From positions 186,001 through 250,000 of the forward strand of contig JAWSVE010000002.1 of the NCBI GenBank assembly GCA_033852115.1: a DNA stretch of 64,000 nt, written 5' to 3'. Source of the DNA: JAWSVE01 sp033852115 (GTDB lineage Bacteria; Pseudomonadota; Gammaproteobacteria; Pseudomonadales; Cellvibrionaceae). A program made the position numbers and the translations under genes. Shown here in pieces: positions 30,264-40,536 of this stretch (the stretch's first letter is position 1; each line of letters begins with the position of its first letter). The notes under the pieces were generated by a model. It saw only the letters and a list, made by a program, of their open reading frames with translations. It did not search any database and was not told the origin of the DNA.

Positions 30264-33125
30264 TTATCGGTTCTCGCCGGCATTCAGTCTTTCTTCGATA
30301 TGCTGCTTAAGGGTTAGATAGTGGACTAGCTGGATATCGCCCCCTTGGCGCGACTTCAGTCGTGGACAATGGGTAACATCGAGGTGCGTCACATAAAAGG
30401 GGTGGTTTCCGTCATGTTGCAGAATGGTTTGTCTCGCGCTGCTAAACAAGCGGCTACCCGATTTGTCACCGTCGAATACCTCGTTGTTGATGTGCAAGGT
30501 AAACCATAGTTGGTCATCGTGATCTTGGTGAACTTCAGCGATGACGGTATGGCAGGGGATCGCATAAATATCGGTGGTGACATACGCCGGCTTCAAAAAC
30601 TCGTGACCAAAGTCGTTAAAATCGTACTGATGAAACTCTACCGGAAATACGCCAAATGAATCGGGCGATAACACAGGTAAGTTTTGTTGTTGAATGTAGT
30701 CCCTAATAAAATAATGCAAGCATCGTAGGTAGCTTTCCGGTGTCTCTATGACAGAATCTGCAACAAAAAGAGAGCCTGATTCGTCGAGTATCAACGCGTT
30801 GGCATTTTTTCCACGAATAGAAAACACAATATGAATACTCGGCTTCTGGCATACGCTCGCTAGCAAGTGCAGTGGAAAATGTGTGTCGAGAAAGCTATCG
30901 GTACGGAGTCGATGAAAACCGCTGAGGGGTTGCGATAGATAATCTAGTAATTCCGGCTCGCTCGTAAACTGCCTGACATGGTGAGAGTGAGTCCGTTCGC
31001 AGCAATAAAAGCAATTGTCGGCGGAAAATACATAGCGGCCATCAAATCGCGTGGATTCGAAAATCTGTGAAGTGGCGGCGTCTAAAAATAAGCCGTGCAC
31101 GCGATTCTTTATACTTAGACCAAAGCCTGTAGTAAAACAATAGCTTTGTAATTTAGGTCGTAGCTGAGACTTTGCGTTGCAGTCGGCAAGTTTTTGCAAA
31201 TAAAAACTGAGTGCGTGAATGAGTGCGTTATCCGAAAAATGATGAATTTCGATCTCGTCCCAGCTATTACGCATCACTATATCGATCGACTGCGCGAGAT
31301 TTTCATTGTTCGTGCCGAAGTTAAAGGCATCAGTACGCTCGCTTATGCGCTGGACGTATCCGCTGCTTGAGTTAGTTGTGATTTCGCTTTCTAGGTTAAC
31401 GATGATGACAATATCAGTGACAACGGGCGACTGACTAAAGTTGTCATGGGGCGTTTTTTCGGTCGGTAAGGGTATAAGATCCACCAGCGCCTTTGCGCAT
31501 TGGGAGGCAGCAGTAGCAGACGCAGAATTTCTCTCCGTAACTAACTCTACATGAGTTTGAGTATGGAGAACAGCGTTGCGCAAAGCCCACACGATTAATT
31601 CGCATAGAGATTGCCCTGTATAAACTGCGGGCTTTGGAAGAGTGTTAAAGTCTCGTAGTTCTTGTAAATGCAGCTGCCAAATATGACGGCCTGCATCATC
31701 GTGAGTTTCATGAAAAACGAGGTGGTCTTCAGCCACTTGTAAATCAAAGCCAAGCCTGATGCCAATTATTTTGCCCTGCCGACGAGTGAAATTTGCTTTC
31801 AATTTATTACCAAGAATTTCAAATTCATTGGCATCATATTGCGTGTGCGATAAGTCGCTGTCCTCCACAGTAGTTAAACACTGGTAGCTGCGATTCAGTT
31901 CCAACACAATAGCTTGATGTTCTTTTAGCGCTTCAGCGATGTTCCATTTCGATGGGTTGTCAAGATGAGCAAGTTGTTCTTCACTCCATTGCCAATCAGC
32001 AACAAAAGACTGGATGACATCCCGTTGCCACGATTTTAGGTGTTTTGTCGAAGGGCTACTTAACTTTTTTTGTGCTTTAAAGTAAAAACACCGTTTCGCC
32101 AGTGACAGCCGACTATCTTCGCGCCGTTGTAATAAATACGCTTTCACACGATGAAAGGTCAGGACATAAGGGTCGAGTAGATTGAGGTCTTGGCAGCCAT
32201 CGTAAACACTTTGTTTGTAGTCGAGCGATAGCGGGCGAATGTTGGGTAGCTCGCTAGCATAGGTTTCTAGCAGAATTAATTTGAACAACGATTTGTAGGG
32301 TGAGTCTATGGCTTTATAAAGGTGCCATAACCCTGCGCTAATAAATTCACTTGCTGGAATGTGTCCAACACCTCCGAGATCAATAACGTCGGACGACGCG
32401 AGGAATCGTTTGCCGAGCAGGGTGCGAGTATAGTCTGCGTAATTCGTCTCCGCATTGCTTGGTACGAACCACCACAATGGACGTCGTCCGGCGAGTAAAA
32501 TACTGCTTCGATAAAACTCATCAAGAAGCAAGTAGTGTTGAGTGTTTCCGCTTGCCTCGGCGCTGATAGGTAGATTTTTCCCTGCACGAAACTCTTCGGC
32601 GTTCATAATGAAAAAATGAACATCTAAGCCAGCATTATTCGCCCAGTTGGTAATGAGTTGTGCCTTGATGCGTAACTCTTTTAGTGACGTGGCGTCGATG
32701 TTGCTATGGCAAATCCAGCAGTCTAAGTCGCTTTTTCTGGTGTGCGCTATAGTGCCTATGCTGCCCATGAGAAATATTGCTTCTATGGCGCTGCATTGGG
32801 AACGATTGTCGTAGCGCTGTGACGCGTTTTGATACCGAAAACTCCGAGAGAATTTTTTTGCGATGCGTAGAGCCTCTGCATCTGGCTCATAATTATCGAT
32901 GCCGCAGGGTGTTTGGTGGCTGACGTACCCTGGCAGCATTGGGTGATTAACATGGAATAGCAAGGGAATGAGTTGAAGATAAGGACGTTGCCGGTCAGTA
33001 ATGACGTCATAGACTCGATCGAGACGTGCATTATTGATTTGTAGAAAGCGCTTTTTTAGAGTTGTTAAATTCTTCCGGTCTAGGCCTTCATCAATAGGGC
33101 CAATGTCAATGGGCTTAGCGAACAT
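30264..33125 (-). CDS. cyaA: Class I adenylate cyclase
   Basis: This encodes 953 residues, slightly longer than the enterobacterial enzyme. The nucleotidyltransferase site is in the N-terminal third: FLMGSIGTIAHTRKSDLDCW, with G-S and D-x-D. The large C-terminal regulatory domain is also present. It makes cAMP from ATP for CRP-type regulation. It stands alone on the minus strand; lptM-lysA follow downstream after about 150 bases. Confidence 0.93.
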   Translation of the reverse strand: MFAKPIDIGPIDEGLDRKNLTTLKKRFLQINNARLDRVYDVITDRQRPYLQLIPLLFHVNHPMLPGYVSHQTPCGIDNYEPDAEALRIAKKFSRSFRYQNASQRYDNRSQCSAIEAIFLMGSIGTIAHTRKSDLDCWICHSNIDATSLKELRIKAQLITNWANNAGLDVHFFIMNAEEFRAGKNLPISAEASGNTQHYLLLDEFYRSSILLAGRRPLWWFVPSNAETNYADYTRTLLGKRFLASSDVIDLGGVGHIPASEFISAGLWHLYKAIDSPYKSLFKLILLETYASELPNIRPLSLDYKQSVYDGCQDLNLLDPYVLTFHRVKAYLLQRREDSRLSLAKRCFYFKAQKKLSSPSTKHLKSWQRDVIQSFVADWQWSEEQLAHLDNPSKWNIAEALKEHQAIVLELNRSYQCLTTVEDSDLSHTQYDANEFEILGNKLKANFTRRQGKIIGIRLGFDLQVAEDHLVFHETHDDAGRHIWQLHLQELRDFNTLPKPAVYTGQSLCELIVWALRNAVLHTQTHVELVTERNSASATAASQCAKALVDLIPLPTEKTPHDNFSQSPVVTDIVIIVNLESEITTNSSSGYVQRISERTDAFNFGTNNENLAQSIDIVMRNSWDEIEIHHFSDNALIHALSFYLQKLADCNAKSQLRPKLQSYCFTTGFGLSIKNRVHGLFLDAATSQIFESTRFDGRYVFSADNCFYCCERTHSHHVRQFTSEPELLDYLSQPLSGFHRLRTDSFLDTHFPLHLLASVCQKPSIHIVFSIRGKNANALILDESGSLFVADSVIETPESYLRCLHYFIRDYIQQQNLPVLSPDSFGVFPVEFHQYDFNDFGHEFLKPAYVTTDIYAIPCHTVIAEVHQDHDDQLWFTLHINNEVFDGDKSGSRLFSSARQTILQHDGNHPFYVTHLDVTHCPRLKSRQGGDIQLVHYLTLKQHIEERLNAGENR

Positions 33126-33234
33126 GAAGGCGATACAAACGTGAGTTGCGATGTGATCCAGTCTTAAGTTTAGTTGCTAATCACATCACGCTTTAAAGTA
33201 TTTCGCTATAGGTGTGGTGCACTTATAACGGCTA

Positions 33235-35067
33235 TTAAGCTATTGCATCGGAATCGTCGGTGTCGAGAAGATTGTCCATTGCGGTAAATAAGATGTCGGG
33301 ACGAATGGGTTTTGCAACATGGTCGTTTACACCCGCGTTAAAGCAGCGTTCCTTGTCTTCTTGCATGGCATGCGCGGTAACCGCAATGACCGGCAGGTGT
33401 TCATAACAAGGGTTTGATCGAATGGCCTTTGCTGTTTGGTAGCCATCGAGGATTGGCATTTCCATGTCCAATAAGACAATGTCAAATTTATCGGCGTCTG
33501 GTTTACTTAAGCGGTCGAGAGCTTCTTGCCCGTTATTAGCGACTTCTACTTCAAAGCCACGGCGTTTAAGAATGCCCTTAGCCACTTGTTGATTGACCAA
33601 ATTATCCTCTACCAATAAAACATGTCGGGTTTCGGGTGCCTCTGAATTGATGTCATCGGGACTATCGATTGATTTGGTTGTAGTTTCGTTGGTAGTTGGT
33701 ATTGCTTCCTTGAGGGGTAATCTCATACTGACGACATTTCCATGGGTTTTAGGGTTGGGTTGAACATCGATACGTCCACCTTGTTGGTTGACCCATGCGA
33801 ATACCTCTTTTAATTGTATTAACGCAATAGGTAAGCCTTTAGTGAGCAAGCTGGGATCCGAAATATGTAACGTTTTTCCTTGGTCGCTAAGTGCAAAGTA
33901 TAGCTCGGGGGAGCCGTTGGTGCCGTGTACAACGCTGACAGATAGGTTGATTTCGCCTCGCCTAGTCACATTGGTGGCACGCGCATAAAGTAGGTTTAGT
34001 ATTAGCGCAATATTTTCCTTCTGAGCGACAATGCTCGCGGGCAGCGAATTGGTAAAATGCAGAGAAAAATCGAGAGAGCGACTTGCATTTTGCAGCTTTA
34101 CGCTCGTTAAAATATTGCTGACGAGTTTCGTGATCGAAAATTCGCTAACGGGTATTGATTTGTTTAATGGCGATGGTTCAAAAACTTTAACAGCCTGTAC
34201 TTGGCTCTGCTCTGAATGTGCGTTGAAATCGACACCGCAGAAACTATTGCACCACTGCATATAGCTCGTTGCGCCAACACAATGCGTGGGACGGCCATGG
34301 GCATCCCAGGTGATTTGTTTTCCGCGGACAAGTGCGTCGACGTTGCTACCATTGCGATGACGAAATATCGCTTGTCTAAAATATACGTTGCTTTTGCTAT
34401 CTTGACTTTGGTTGTCGTAAAACAGCTCTTCTGGATGTTTGGGTTCAACCAAAAAGCTTTCAACAATCGATCGCGAAAGAGGCAATACATCTTCGTCGTA
34501 TCCAAGCATGTAGAGAAAGCTGGGCGAAACATAATAGTGGTTGTTGGCGGTATCCCAGTCCCAAATGCCATCCTGCGTTGCATCTAATACGTTATATAGG
34601 CGTAGGGCACTTTCTTCTAATTCTTTGGCGATACGTCGGCGCGCTGTCATCATCGCCATAGTAAGACCTATGGCCTTCGCTATATTGGTTTGATCCTTCG
34701 TTAAGTTGTCGTCTGATTGGCAACGAATTAATGAAAAAAAGTGTTCGACCTTTCCTTCGTAGGTTATAGGTATTGTGATGATGGCACGAGCGCCAAATTT
34801 CTTTACTGTGCGTATGAGTTCGTTATCGAGATGATTTTCCGTATTAATTTTTGAATAGTACACTTCACCACGTGAGAGGTTTTTAATGCTTGTCGGCAGA
34901 TCGTTGGATGAGATAGATGCTTTGGGTTCGATGAATGCTGTGTTGTGCTTTAATGCTTTGCTGCCGCCATGCGCAACGAGTTGGAGTGATTCGGTTTGTT
35001 GGTCCTGCCAACGCAACGCAACGTGATGTAGTCTGTATCGATATAGGCGCAGAGCGCATTCAGGCAA
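33235..35067 (-). pseudogene. Hybrid sensor protein, 3' part of a frameshifted gene (GAF-PAS-degenerate ATPase-receiver)
   Basis: This 610-codon frame holds most of the gene. It contains the end of a GAF domain (to about 150), a PAS domain (about 155-270), a histidine-kinase-like ATPase module (about 310-455) and a receiver domain (about 480-600). In the ATPase part the N-box asparagine is missing (ILNLLYARATNVTRRG) and the G1 loop reads SDQGKTL; no H-box histidine is seen, so kinase activity is doubtful. The receiver is intact, with LLDMEMPILDG carrying the phospho-Asp and a later VAKPI lysine. Its first codons are an artefact of the shift; see the upstream part. Confidence 0.75.
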
Positions 35068-35711
35068 TTGTTGAAGGATTGTTCCGAATCATCGTTCAGA
35101 ATGTTACCAATTTGTTCCTGCACCCAGCGTTCTTTTTCCATGCGCTGTTGCATGTCCATTTCTTGGGTGATGTATTCATTAATGTCTCTTACGCAGCCGA
35201 GTAATACCGTTGCTTGACCGCGTGCGTTTTGTTTAATAATGCTTAGTCGCAATTCAAACCATCGTAGCGATCCATCGGCAACATGCATGCGGAAATTGGT
35301 GATGATTTCTTCGCTACGATAAGCCGCTTGTGCCATCTTTAGGCGAAGGTCCATGAAGTCTTCTGCGCAAACGTGCGCAGAAATATACCCATATTCTATC
35401 GGCAGTATGTTTGGTGGATATTGTAGAAGTTTGGCGAAGCTGTCGCTAAAGAAATAGCGGTCTTCATGAGTGTGCCATTCAAAAAAGCCGTCAGTCGCGG
35501 CTGACATGATGTTTTCGGCAAACGAACTGTTCCCTATTGGAGCGTAAAGGTGCCCCGGAAGAAGTTGACCGGTGGTGGAGACGTTGACTCGAAAATGTTG
35601 TTGTCTTTCCTCAGCCATACATGTCGTCTGCGCGTCCTCATGCTTGAGGTAAAATCTAGAGAATGTTTCTTTGCCAAGATGATGCGATCTTGGGAAGCAT
35701 GAGTGTTCCAT
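34950..35711 (-). pseudogene. Hybrid sensor protein, 5' part of a frameshifted gene (PAS and GAF start)
   Basis: This 253-codon frame gives a PAS domain (about 60-190) followed by a coiled linker and the start of a GAF domain (NNCLNALCAYIDTDYITLR). It then runs out of frame. Removing one copy of the triplicated CAACG at 35009-35023 fuses it to the 610-codon frame as DYITLR-WQDQQTESLQ, giving one protein of about 823 residues. The break may be a recent mutation, a slipping repeat or a sequencing error. Confidence 0.75.
35009..35023. repeat. Triplicated CAACG at the frameshift point
   Basis: Three perfect tandem copies of CAACG lie inside the GAF-coding part of the sensor gene. Two copies would keep the reading frame; three shift it by five bases. 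Short tandem units like this can change by slipped-strand mispairing. Confidence 0.85.
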
Positions 35712-35900
35712 TGATGTGTGATAACAGCGTTAGGTCTTTTAAGCGTAGTCTTAATCAGAGGTGGGTGCCAAAAACTGTTAGGTTACCGTTGGATCATTTG
35801 GCACTAACAAGTACTCGTTAGCCGAAGTAAAAGTATGGTAGCAAAGCGGCTGGGCGAAACCGATACCGCTTTGGGAAGGAGTCGGGACCTAAAGAAGGCT

Positions 35901-37307
35901 TTAACCGCGTTGAGAGAGGTTTTTCTGAGCCTCGGTCACTGCGGCTCGTACTTGATTGGGCGCGGTGCCACCAATGTGATCACGAGCCGAGACAGACCCC
36001 TCGAGCGTTAATACGTCGAACACGTCGCCTTCAATCTCTTTCGAAAACTGTTGAAGCTCGTCGAGTGACATTTCAGAGAGATCTTTTCCAGTATCAACAC
36101 CGTGTGCCACTGCTTTGCCGACGACTTCGTGCGCATCGCGGAAGGGAATGCCTTTGCGAACTAAGTAATCGGCGAGGTCTGTGGCAGTCGAAAACCCCGA
36201 GATTGCGGCGTTGCGCATATTATCGCGTTTGGCTCGCATGGCGGGTGCCATATCGGCAAAGGCTCGAAGGCAATCTTTTACCGTATCAATGGTGTCAAAG
36301 AGTGGCTCTTTGTCTTCTTGATTATCCTTGTTGTAGGCTAACGGTTGTGACTTCATTAAGGTTAGCAAGCTGATAAGGTGTCCATTGACGCGTCCTGTTT
36401 TGCCTCGCACTAGCTCAGGTACATCAGGGTTTTTCTTCTGCGGCATGATCGATGAGCCTGTGCAAAAGCGATCAGGTAAGTCAATAAACGCAAATTGCGC
36501 AGATGACCACAAGACAATCTCTTCACTGGCGCGGGATAGATGGGTCATCAGTGTGGCTGCAAAGCTACAAAACTCGATGGCAAAGTCTCGGTCACTTACG
36601 GAATCCAAACTGTTGCGCGTCGGCGCGTCAAATCCGAGTAATTCCGCAGTGTAAGCGCGATCGATTGGGTAGCTGGTGCCAGCTAAAGCGGCAGCACCGA
36701 GAGGTGATTGGTTGACGCGCTTGCGACAATCCTGAAGACGATCGTAATCGCGTTCTAGCATCTCGTACCAAGCCAGCAAGTGGTGTCCGAAGCTAACGGG
36801 CTGCGCCGACTGCAAATGGGTAAAGCCGGGCATAATGGTGTCGGCTTCTTGGGCTGCCAGTTGTACGAGCCCACTTTGCAAGCGTGTAATCTCTTTGCTG
36901 ATCGCATCAATTTCATCTCGCAGATAGAGACGAATATCTGTGGCGATCTGGTCGTTGCGCGAGCGACCGGTGTGAAGCTTCTTCCCGGTGATACCGATGC
37001 GCTCAGTTAGCGCTGCTTCGATATTCATATGCACATCTTCTAGGCTGACTGACCAGGCAAAGTCTCCTGCCTCAATGTCGGCCTTGATGGCTTGCAAGCC
37101 ATCAACGATCTGAGCTTTTTCATCATCGGTCAGCACGCCCACTTTGGCTAACATCGTAGCGTGTGCAATTGAGCCTTGGATGTCATGGTGATATAGGCGC
37201 TTATCAAACTCAATTGACGCAGTAAAACGCTCGACAAAGGCATCGGTTGGTTCGCTGAAGCGGCCGCCCCAGGGTTTATCGCTAGATTTTTGGTTGCTCA
37301 TGCACAT
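35901..37307 (-). CDS. argH: Argininosuccinate lyase
   Basis: This encodes about 466-468 residues from the ATG pair at 37307/37301 (the product begins MSNQKSSDKPWGGRFSEP). An in-frame extension to 37403 lacks family similarity. SSIMPQKKNPDVPELVRGK is the fumarase-superfamily signature loop with the catalytic serine, and GFTHLQSAQP is also present. It performs the last step of arginine synthesis. It is divergent from algZ. Confidence 0.95.
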   Translation of the reverse strand: MCMSNQKSSDKPWGGRFSEPTDAFVERFTASIEFDKRLYHHDIQGSIAHATMLAKVGVLTDDEKAQIVDGLQAIKADIEAGDFAWSVSLEDVHMNIEAALTERIGITGKKLHTGRSRNDQIATDIRLYLRDEIDAISKEITRLQSGLVQLAAQEADTIMPGFTHLQSAQPVSFGHHLLAWYEMLERDYDRLQDCRKRVNQSPLGAAALAGTSYPIDRAYTAELLGFDAPTRNSLDSVSDRDFAIEFCSFAATLMTHLSRASEEIVLWSSAQFAFIDLPDRFCTGSSIMPQKKNPDVPELVRGKTGRVNGHLISLLTLMKSQPLAYNKDNQEDKEPLFDTIDTVKDCLRAFADMAPAMRAKRDNMRNAAISGFSTATDLADYLVRKGIPFRDAHEVVGKAVAHGVDTGKDLSEMSLDELQQFSKEIEGDVFDVLTLEGSVSARDHIGGTAPNQVRAAVTEAQKNLSQRG

Positions 37308-37597
37308 ATTTCCGAAAAAATTACGGTAAATCAATTGACTAGGGATAATAGTACGCCATAGGATGACGACTAAATTTCGCTGGCTGGAAGAATGGCGCGC
37401 CAAACCTCCCTAAAAATCGCGGAGCATTATAGCGCAGCCTCATCAGAATAATTAGACGCAAACAGCTAGCTAGGAATTATTTCGTAGTAGCCAAAACAGA
37501 TGGCAGCTATTGGGGGCTAACGATTAGTACGCAATCTAAGCTGATAACCCGGCACTCTGTCGAGCAGCGCGGGGATTTTCTACCTGACCTATGCAAG

Positions 37598-38584
37598 GTG
37601 CAGTCGGTATTTACGCTCGTTATTGCTGGCGAACTGCTGGCGTTAGCGTTAGTGCTCGCCGATACTGGCCTCTACCCATTGGATTGGGAGCAATTAGGCA
37701 TGGTGTCTTTTCTCGTGCAGTGGATTGTTCTGCTGAGTGCTGCGCTATTGTGTCCATTGCGCAATTTTTTGGCGAATCACTCACTGGTGCTAGCCGGTTT
37801 TCTCAGTTTCTCATTGATTCTCTGCGTTTCGGTGTTCGTGTCAGTCTGTGCCGAGTGGTTGATCGATAGCGAATCGGGTTTCGATGCCTGGCAAGTTGCG
37901 ACCAATCTAGTGCTGACCGCCATCTTTGCTGGCATCGTGCTGCGTTACTTCTATATCCAACAGCAGCTGCGTGCGCAAGAAGAGTCTGAGTTAAAAGCAC
38001 GCATCCAAGCGCTGCAATCGCGCATTCGCCCACACTTTCTATTCAATTGTATGAACAGCATTGTCAGCCTGATTGGGTCTGATCCTGATCGAGCTGAACG
38101 CGTCGTAGAAGATTTGTCTGATCTGTTTCGAGCGAGCTTGGCGGAGCCAGGAAAAGTACCGGTCAAGCACGAATTGTCGCTCTGTCGTCAGTATTTAAGC
38201 ATCGAGCAGATACGCTTGGGTAATCGGTTGCAGGTAGACTGGCAAGTAGAAGAATTGCCTGAAAGTGTCACTATCCCTAGCCTACTTTTACAGCCGATCA
38301 TTGAAAATGCGATTTATCATGGCATTCAGCCTCGCAGCGAAGGCGGCACGGTTGAGATCTCAGCAAATGCAAGGGACAATCGCTTCACTGTTGTGGTGCG
38401 CAACCCCTTGCCGAAAGTGCGCGACAGTAGCGGAAGTGAAACGATAGCGCCGAGTAAACCGGGTAATCGGGTTGCGCTTGAAAATATTCGTCACCGTTTA
38501 GCGGCGTACTATGGAGAGCGCGCAGTATTTGAAGCGCGGATTCTCGGCGACATTTATGAAACTGAAATTAGCTACCCCGTATAG
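37598..38584 (+). CDS. algZ: Sensor histidine kinase AlgZ/FimS (LytS type)
   Basis: This encodes 328 residues from GTG. Four membrane helices (about 5-20, 35-52, 63-85, 102-120) precede a His_kinase domain with H146 in IRPHFLFNCMNSI and an ENAIYHGI N-box. It pairs with the downstream algR. The frame stays open upstream to 37433, and the codons just before GTG read DFLPDLCK, which resembles the conserved N-terminal motif of AlgZ. No ATG, GTG or TTG exists in that stretch, so translation may begin at an unusual codon such as ATT 37523, which follows GGGGG. Confidence 0.88.
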   Translation: MQSVFTLVIAGELLALALVLADTGLYPLDWEQLGMVSFLVQWIVLLSAALLCPLRNFLANHSLVLAGFLSFSLILCVSVFVSVCAEWLIDSESGFDAWQVATNLVLTAIFAGIVLRYFYIQQQLRAQEESELKARIQALQSRIRPHFLFNCMNSIVSLIGSDPDRAERVVEDLSDLFRASLAEPGKVPVKHELSLCRQYLSIEQIRLGNRLQVDWQVEELPESVTIPSLLLQPIIENAIYHGIQPRSEGGTVEISANARDNRFTVVVRNPLPKVRDSSGSETIAPSKPGNRVALENIRHRLAAYYGERAVFEARILGDIYETEISYPV

Positions 38585-38685
38585 AGTGTTGCGGGGCGGG
38601 CTAAACATTGCGGAGGCGTCAGTTGGCAGGCTCCGCAACACCTTTAAACAAGAAACCAACAGCATAAACAGTTAGGAATGAAACT

Positions 38686-39420
38686 ATGGATGTTCTGGTC
38701 GTCGACGATGAACCCCTAGCACGTGACCGCTTGGCGCGCATGGTAGAAAAATTGGAAGATTGCCACGTTGTGGCGCAGGCTGAAAATGTTGAGCAGGCGC
38801 TACAAGCGGTTGCAGAACACGATCCGGATGTCGTGCTGTTGGATGTCCGCATGCCAGAAGAAGATGGCTTAAGCGCGGCGAAAAAGATCACCACGATGGA
38901 TGACCCTCCCGCTGTGATCTTTTGTACAGCCTATGATGAATATGCGTTGGATGCATTTTCTACCGATGCAGTAGGTTACTTGCTTAAGCCGGTAAAACTG
39001 GAAGACTTGGAAACCGCATTACAAAAAGCACAAAAGCTCAATAAAGTGCAGCTCGCAGCTCTCTCTGAGCGCCAAGCGCCAGCTGATCAACGCAAACACA
39101 TTAGCGCCAAAACGCGTCGTGGTGTAGAGCTGATCCCGCTGGATAACGTACGATTTTTTATTGCCGACCATAAGTATGTCACGGTCTATCACATCGAAGG
39201 TGAGACGCTAATTGACGATACGCTGAAAGACTTAGAGAACGAGTTCTCCAACCTTTTTGTCCGTATTCACCGCAATGCTCTAGTCTCAATCGATGCCATT
39301 GAAGGTATGGAACGGAATGCGCAAGGTCAATACAAAGTGCGCTTAAAAGGTATTGAAGAAAAGCCTGTAGTGAGTCGCCGCCATGTGTCGCGGCTGCGAG
39401 AACTGCTAACCACCATGTAA
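38686..39420 (+). CDS. algR: LytTR response regulator AlgR
   Basis: This encodes 244 residues. The receiver domain has acidic D7/D8, phospho-acceptor D53 (LLDVRMPEEDG) and a conserved lysine in LLKPVK. The C-terminal LytTR DNA-binding domain follows from about residue 140, with NVRFFIADHKYVTVYH and FVRIHRNALVSIDAI. In Pseudomonas it controls type IV pili, alginate and virulence. It is followed by hemC, the same order as in Pseudomonas. Confidence 0.93.
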   Translation: MDVLVVDDEPLARDRLARMVEKLEDCHVVAQAENVEQALQAVAEHDPDVVLLDVRMPEEDGLSAAKKITTMDDPPAVIFCTAYDEYALDAFSTDAVGYLLKPVKLEDLETALQKAQKLNKVQLAALSERQAPADQRKHISAKTRRGVELIPLDNVRFFIADHKYVTVYHIEGETLIDDTLKDLENEFSNLFVRIHRNALVSIDAIEGMERNAQGQYKVRLKGIEEKPVVSRRHVSRLRELLTTM

Positions 39421-39435
39421 AAATGGTAGAATCAG

Positions 39436-39460
39436 ACGGCAGCTTCGGCTGCCGTTTTTT
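39436..39460 (+). terminator. Intrinsic terminator after algR
   Basis: ACGGCAGC-TTCG-GCTGCCGT followed by TTTTT: an 8-bp GC-rich stem with a stable UUCG tetraloop and a T-run. It separates the regulator operon from hemC. Confidence 0.92.
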
Positions 39461-39505
39461 GTCCTATCATTATCGCGGCGAGTCGTTGGCCGCCTGGAAT
39501 ACATC

Positions 39506-40450
39506 ATGTCTACTGAACAAACCAAACTCATCCGTATCGCAACCCGTAAGAGCGCACTAGCCTTGTGGCAAGCGGAGTTCGTTAAGGCTGAACTACTAAA
39601 GCACCACCCTGACGTAGCGGTGGAGTTAGTGCCTATGAGTAGCCGGGGCGATGAGGTGTTAGATGTCTCGCTCTCGAAAGTAGGGGGCAAAGGTTTGTTT
39701 GTGAAAGAGCTAGAAAAGGCCATGCTCGATGGTCGAGCTGATATTGCGGTTCACTCAATGAAAGATGTTCCCATGGAGTTTCCGGAAGGGCTTGATCTGG
39801 TTACCATCTGTGAGCGTGAAGACCCGCGTGATGCATTCGTGTCAAATCACTATGCGACAATAGACGATCTGCCACAAGGTGCGAAGGTGGGTACCTCCAG
39901 TTTACGACGACAGTGCCAATTACTAGCGTATCGTCCAGACCTCAAGATTGAGTTTTTACGTGGTAATGTGAATACGCGCTTGGCCAAACTCGATGACGGC
40001 CAATTTGACGCAATCATACTAGCGACTGCAGGACTGGTGAGGTTAGGTTTTCATGATCGCATTCGTGATCGTTTATCAGTAGATATTAGTTTGCCAGCAG
40101 GTGGTCAGGGTGCAGTAGGCATTGAATGTCGCATGGCCGATCAGTGGATTGTTGACTGTGTAAAAAGTTTGCACCATGAGCCTACAGCACAATTGATTTA
40201 CGCTGAAAGGGCGGTGGTGAAGCGCTTAGAAGGTGGCTGCCAAGTTCCGATCGCGGCCTATGCTATTCCAGCGGCTAATACCGAGGGTGAACTATATCTC
40301 CGAGCATTGGTGGGGTCAGAAGATGGTCAAACCATGGTACGGGATGAAGCGCTTGGCAACGTTGTCGATGCGAGTCAGATTGGTGTTGATGTTGCCGATC
40401 GTCTCATCGCAGCGGGCGCTGATAAATTACTGGCAGCGCTGCGAGGATAA
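39506..40450 (+). CDS. hemC: Porphobilinogen deaminase
   Basis: This encodes 314 residues. The dipyrromethane cofactor cysteine is C245 (LEGGCQVPIAAYA), and RIATRKSALALWQAE and HSMKDVPMEFP are signatures. It assembles four porphobilinogens into hydroxymethylbilane. It starts a hemC-hemD-hemX-hemY run. Confidence 0.97.
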   Translation: MSTEQTKLIRIATRKSALALWQAEFVKAELLKHHPDVAVELVPMSSRGDEVLDVSLSKVGGKGLFVKELEKAMLDGRADIAVHSMKDVPMEFPEGLDLVTICEREDPRDAFVSNHYATIDDLPQGAKVGTSSLRRQCQLLAYRPDLKIEFLRGNVNTRLAKLDDGQFDAIILATAGLVRLGFHDRIRDRLSVDISLPAGGQGAVGIECRMADQWIVDCVKSLHHEPTAQLIYAERAVVKRLEGGCQVPIAAYAIPAANTEGELYLRALVGSEDGQTMVRDEALGNVVDASQIGVDVADRLIAAGADKLLAALRG

Positions 40451-40536
40451 GTAAACCTCGTTGGTTTATCGCGCCGCCGCATGGCAAATTATTCATTTCC
40501 TGCCGCGGTATTGTCACAACAAGAAATAAATTATCC

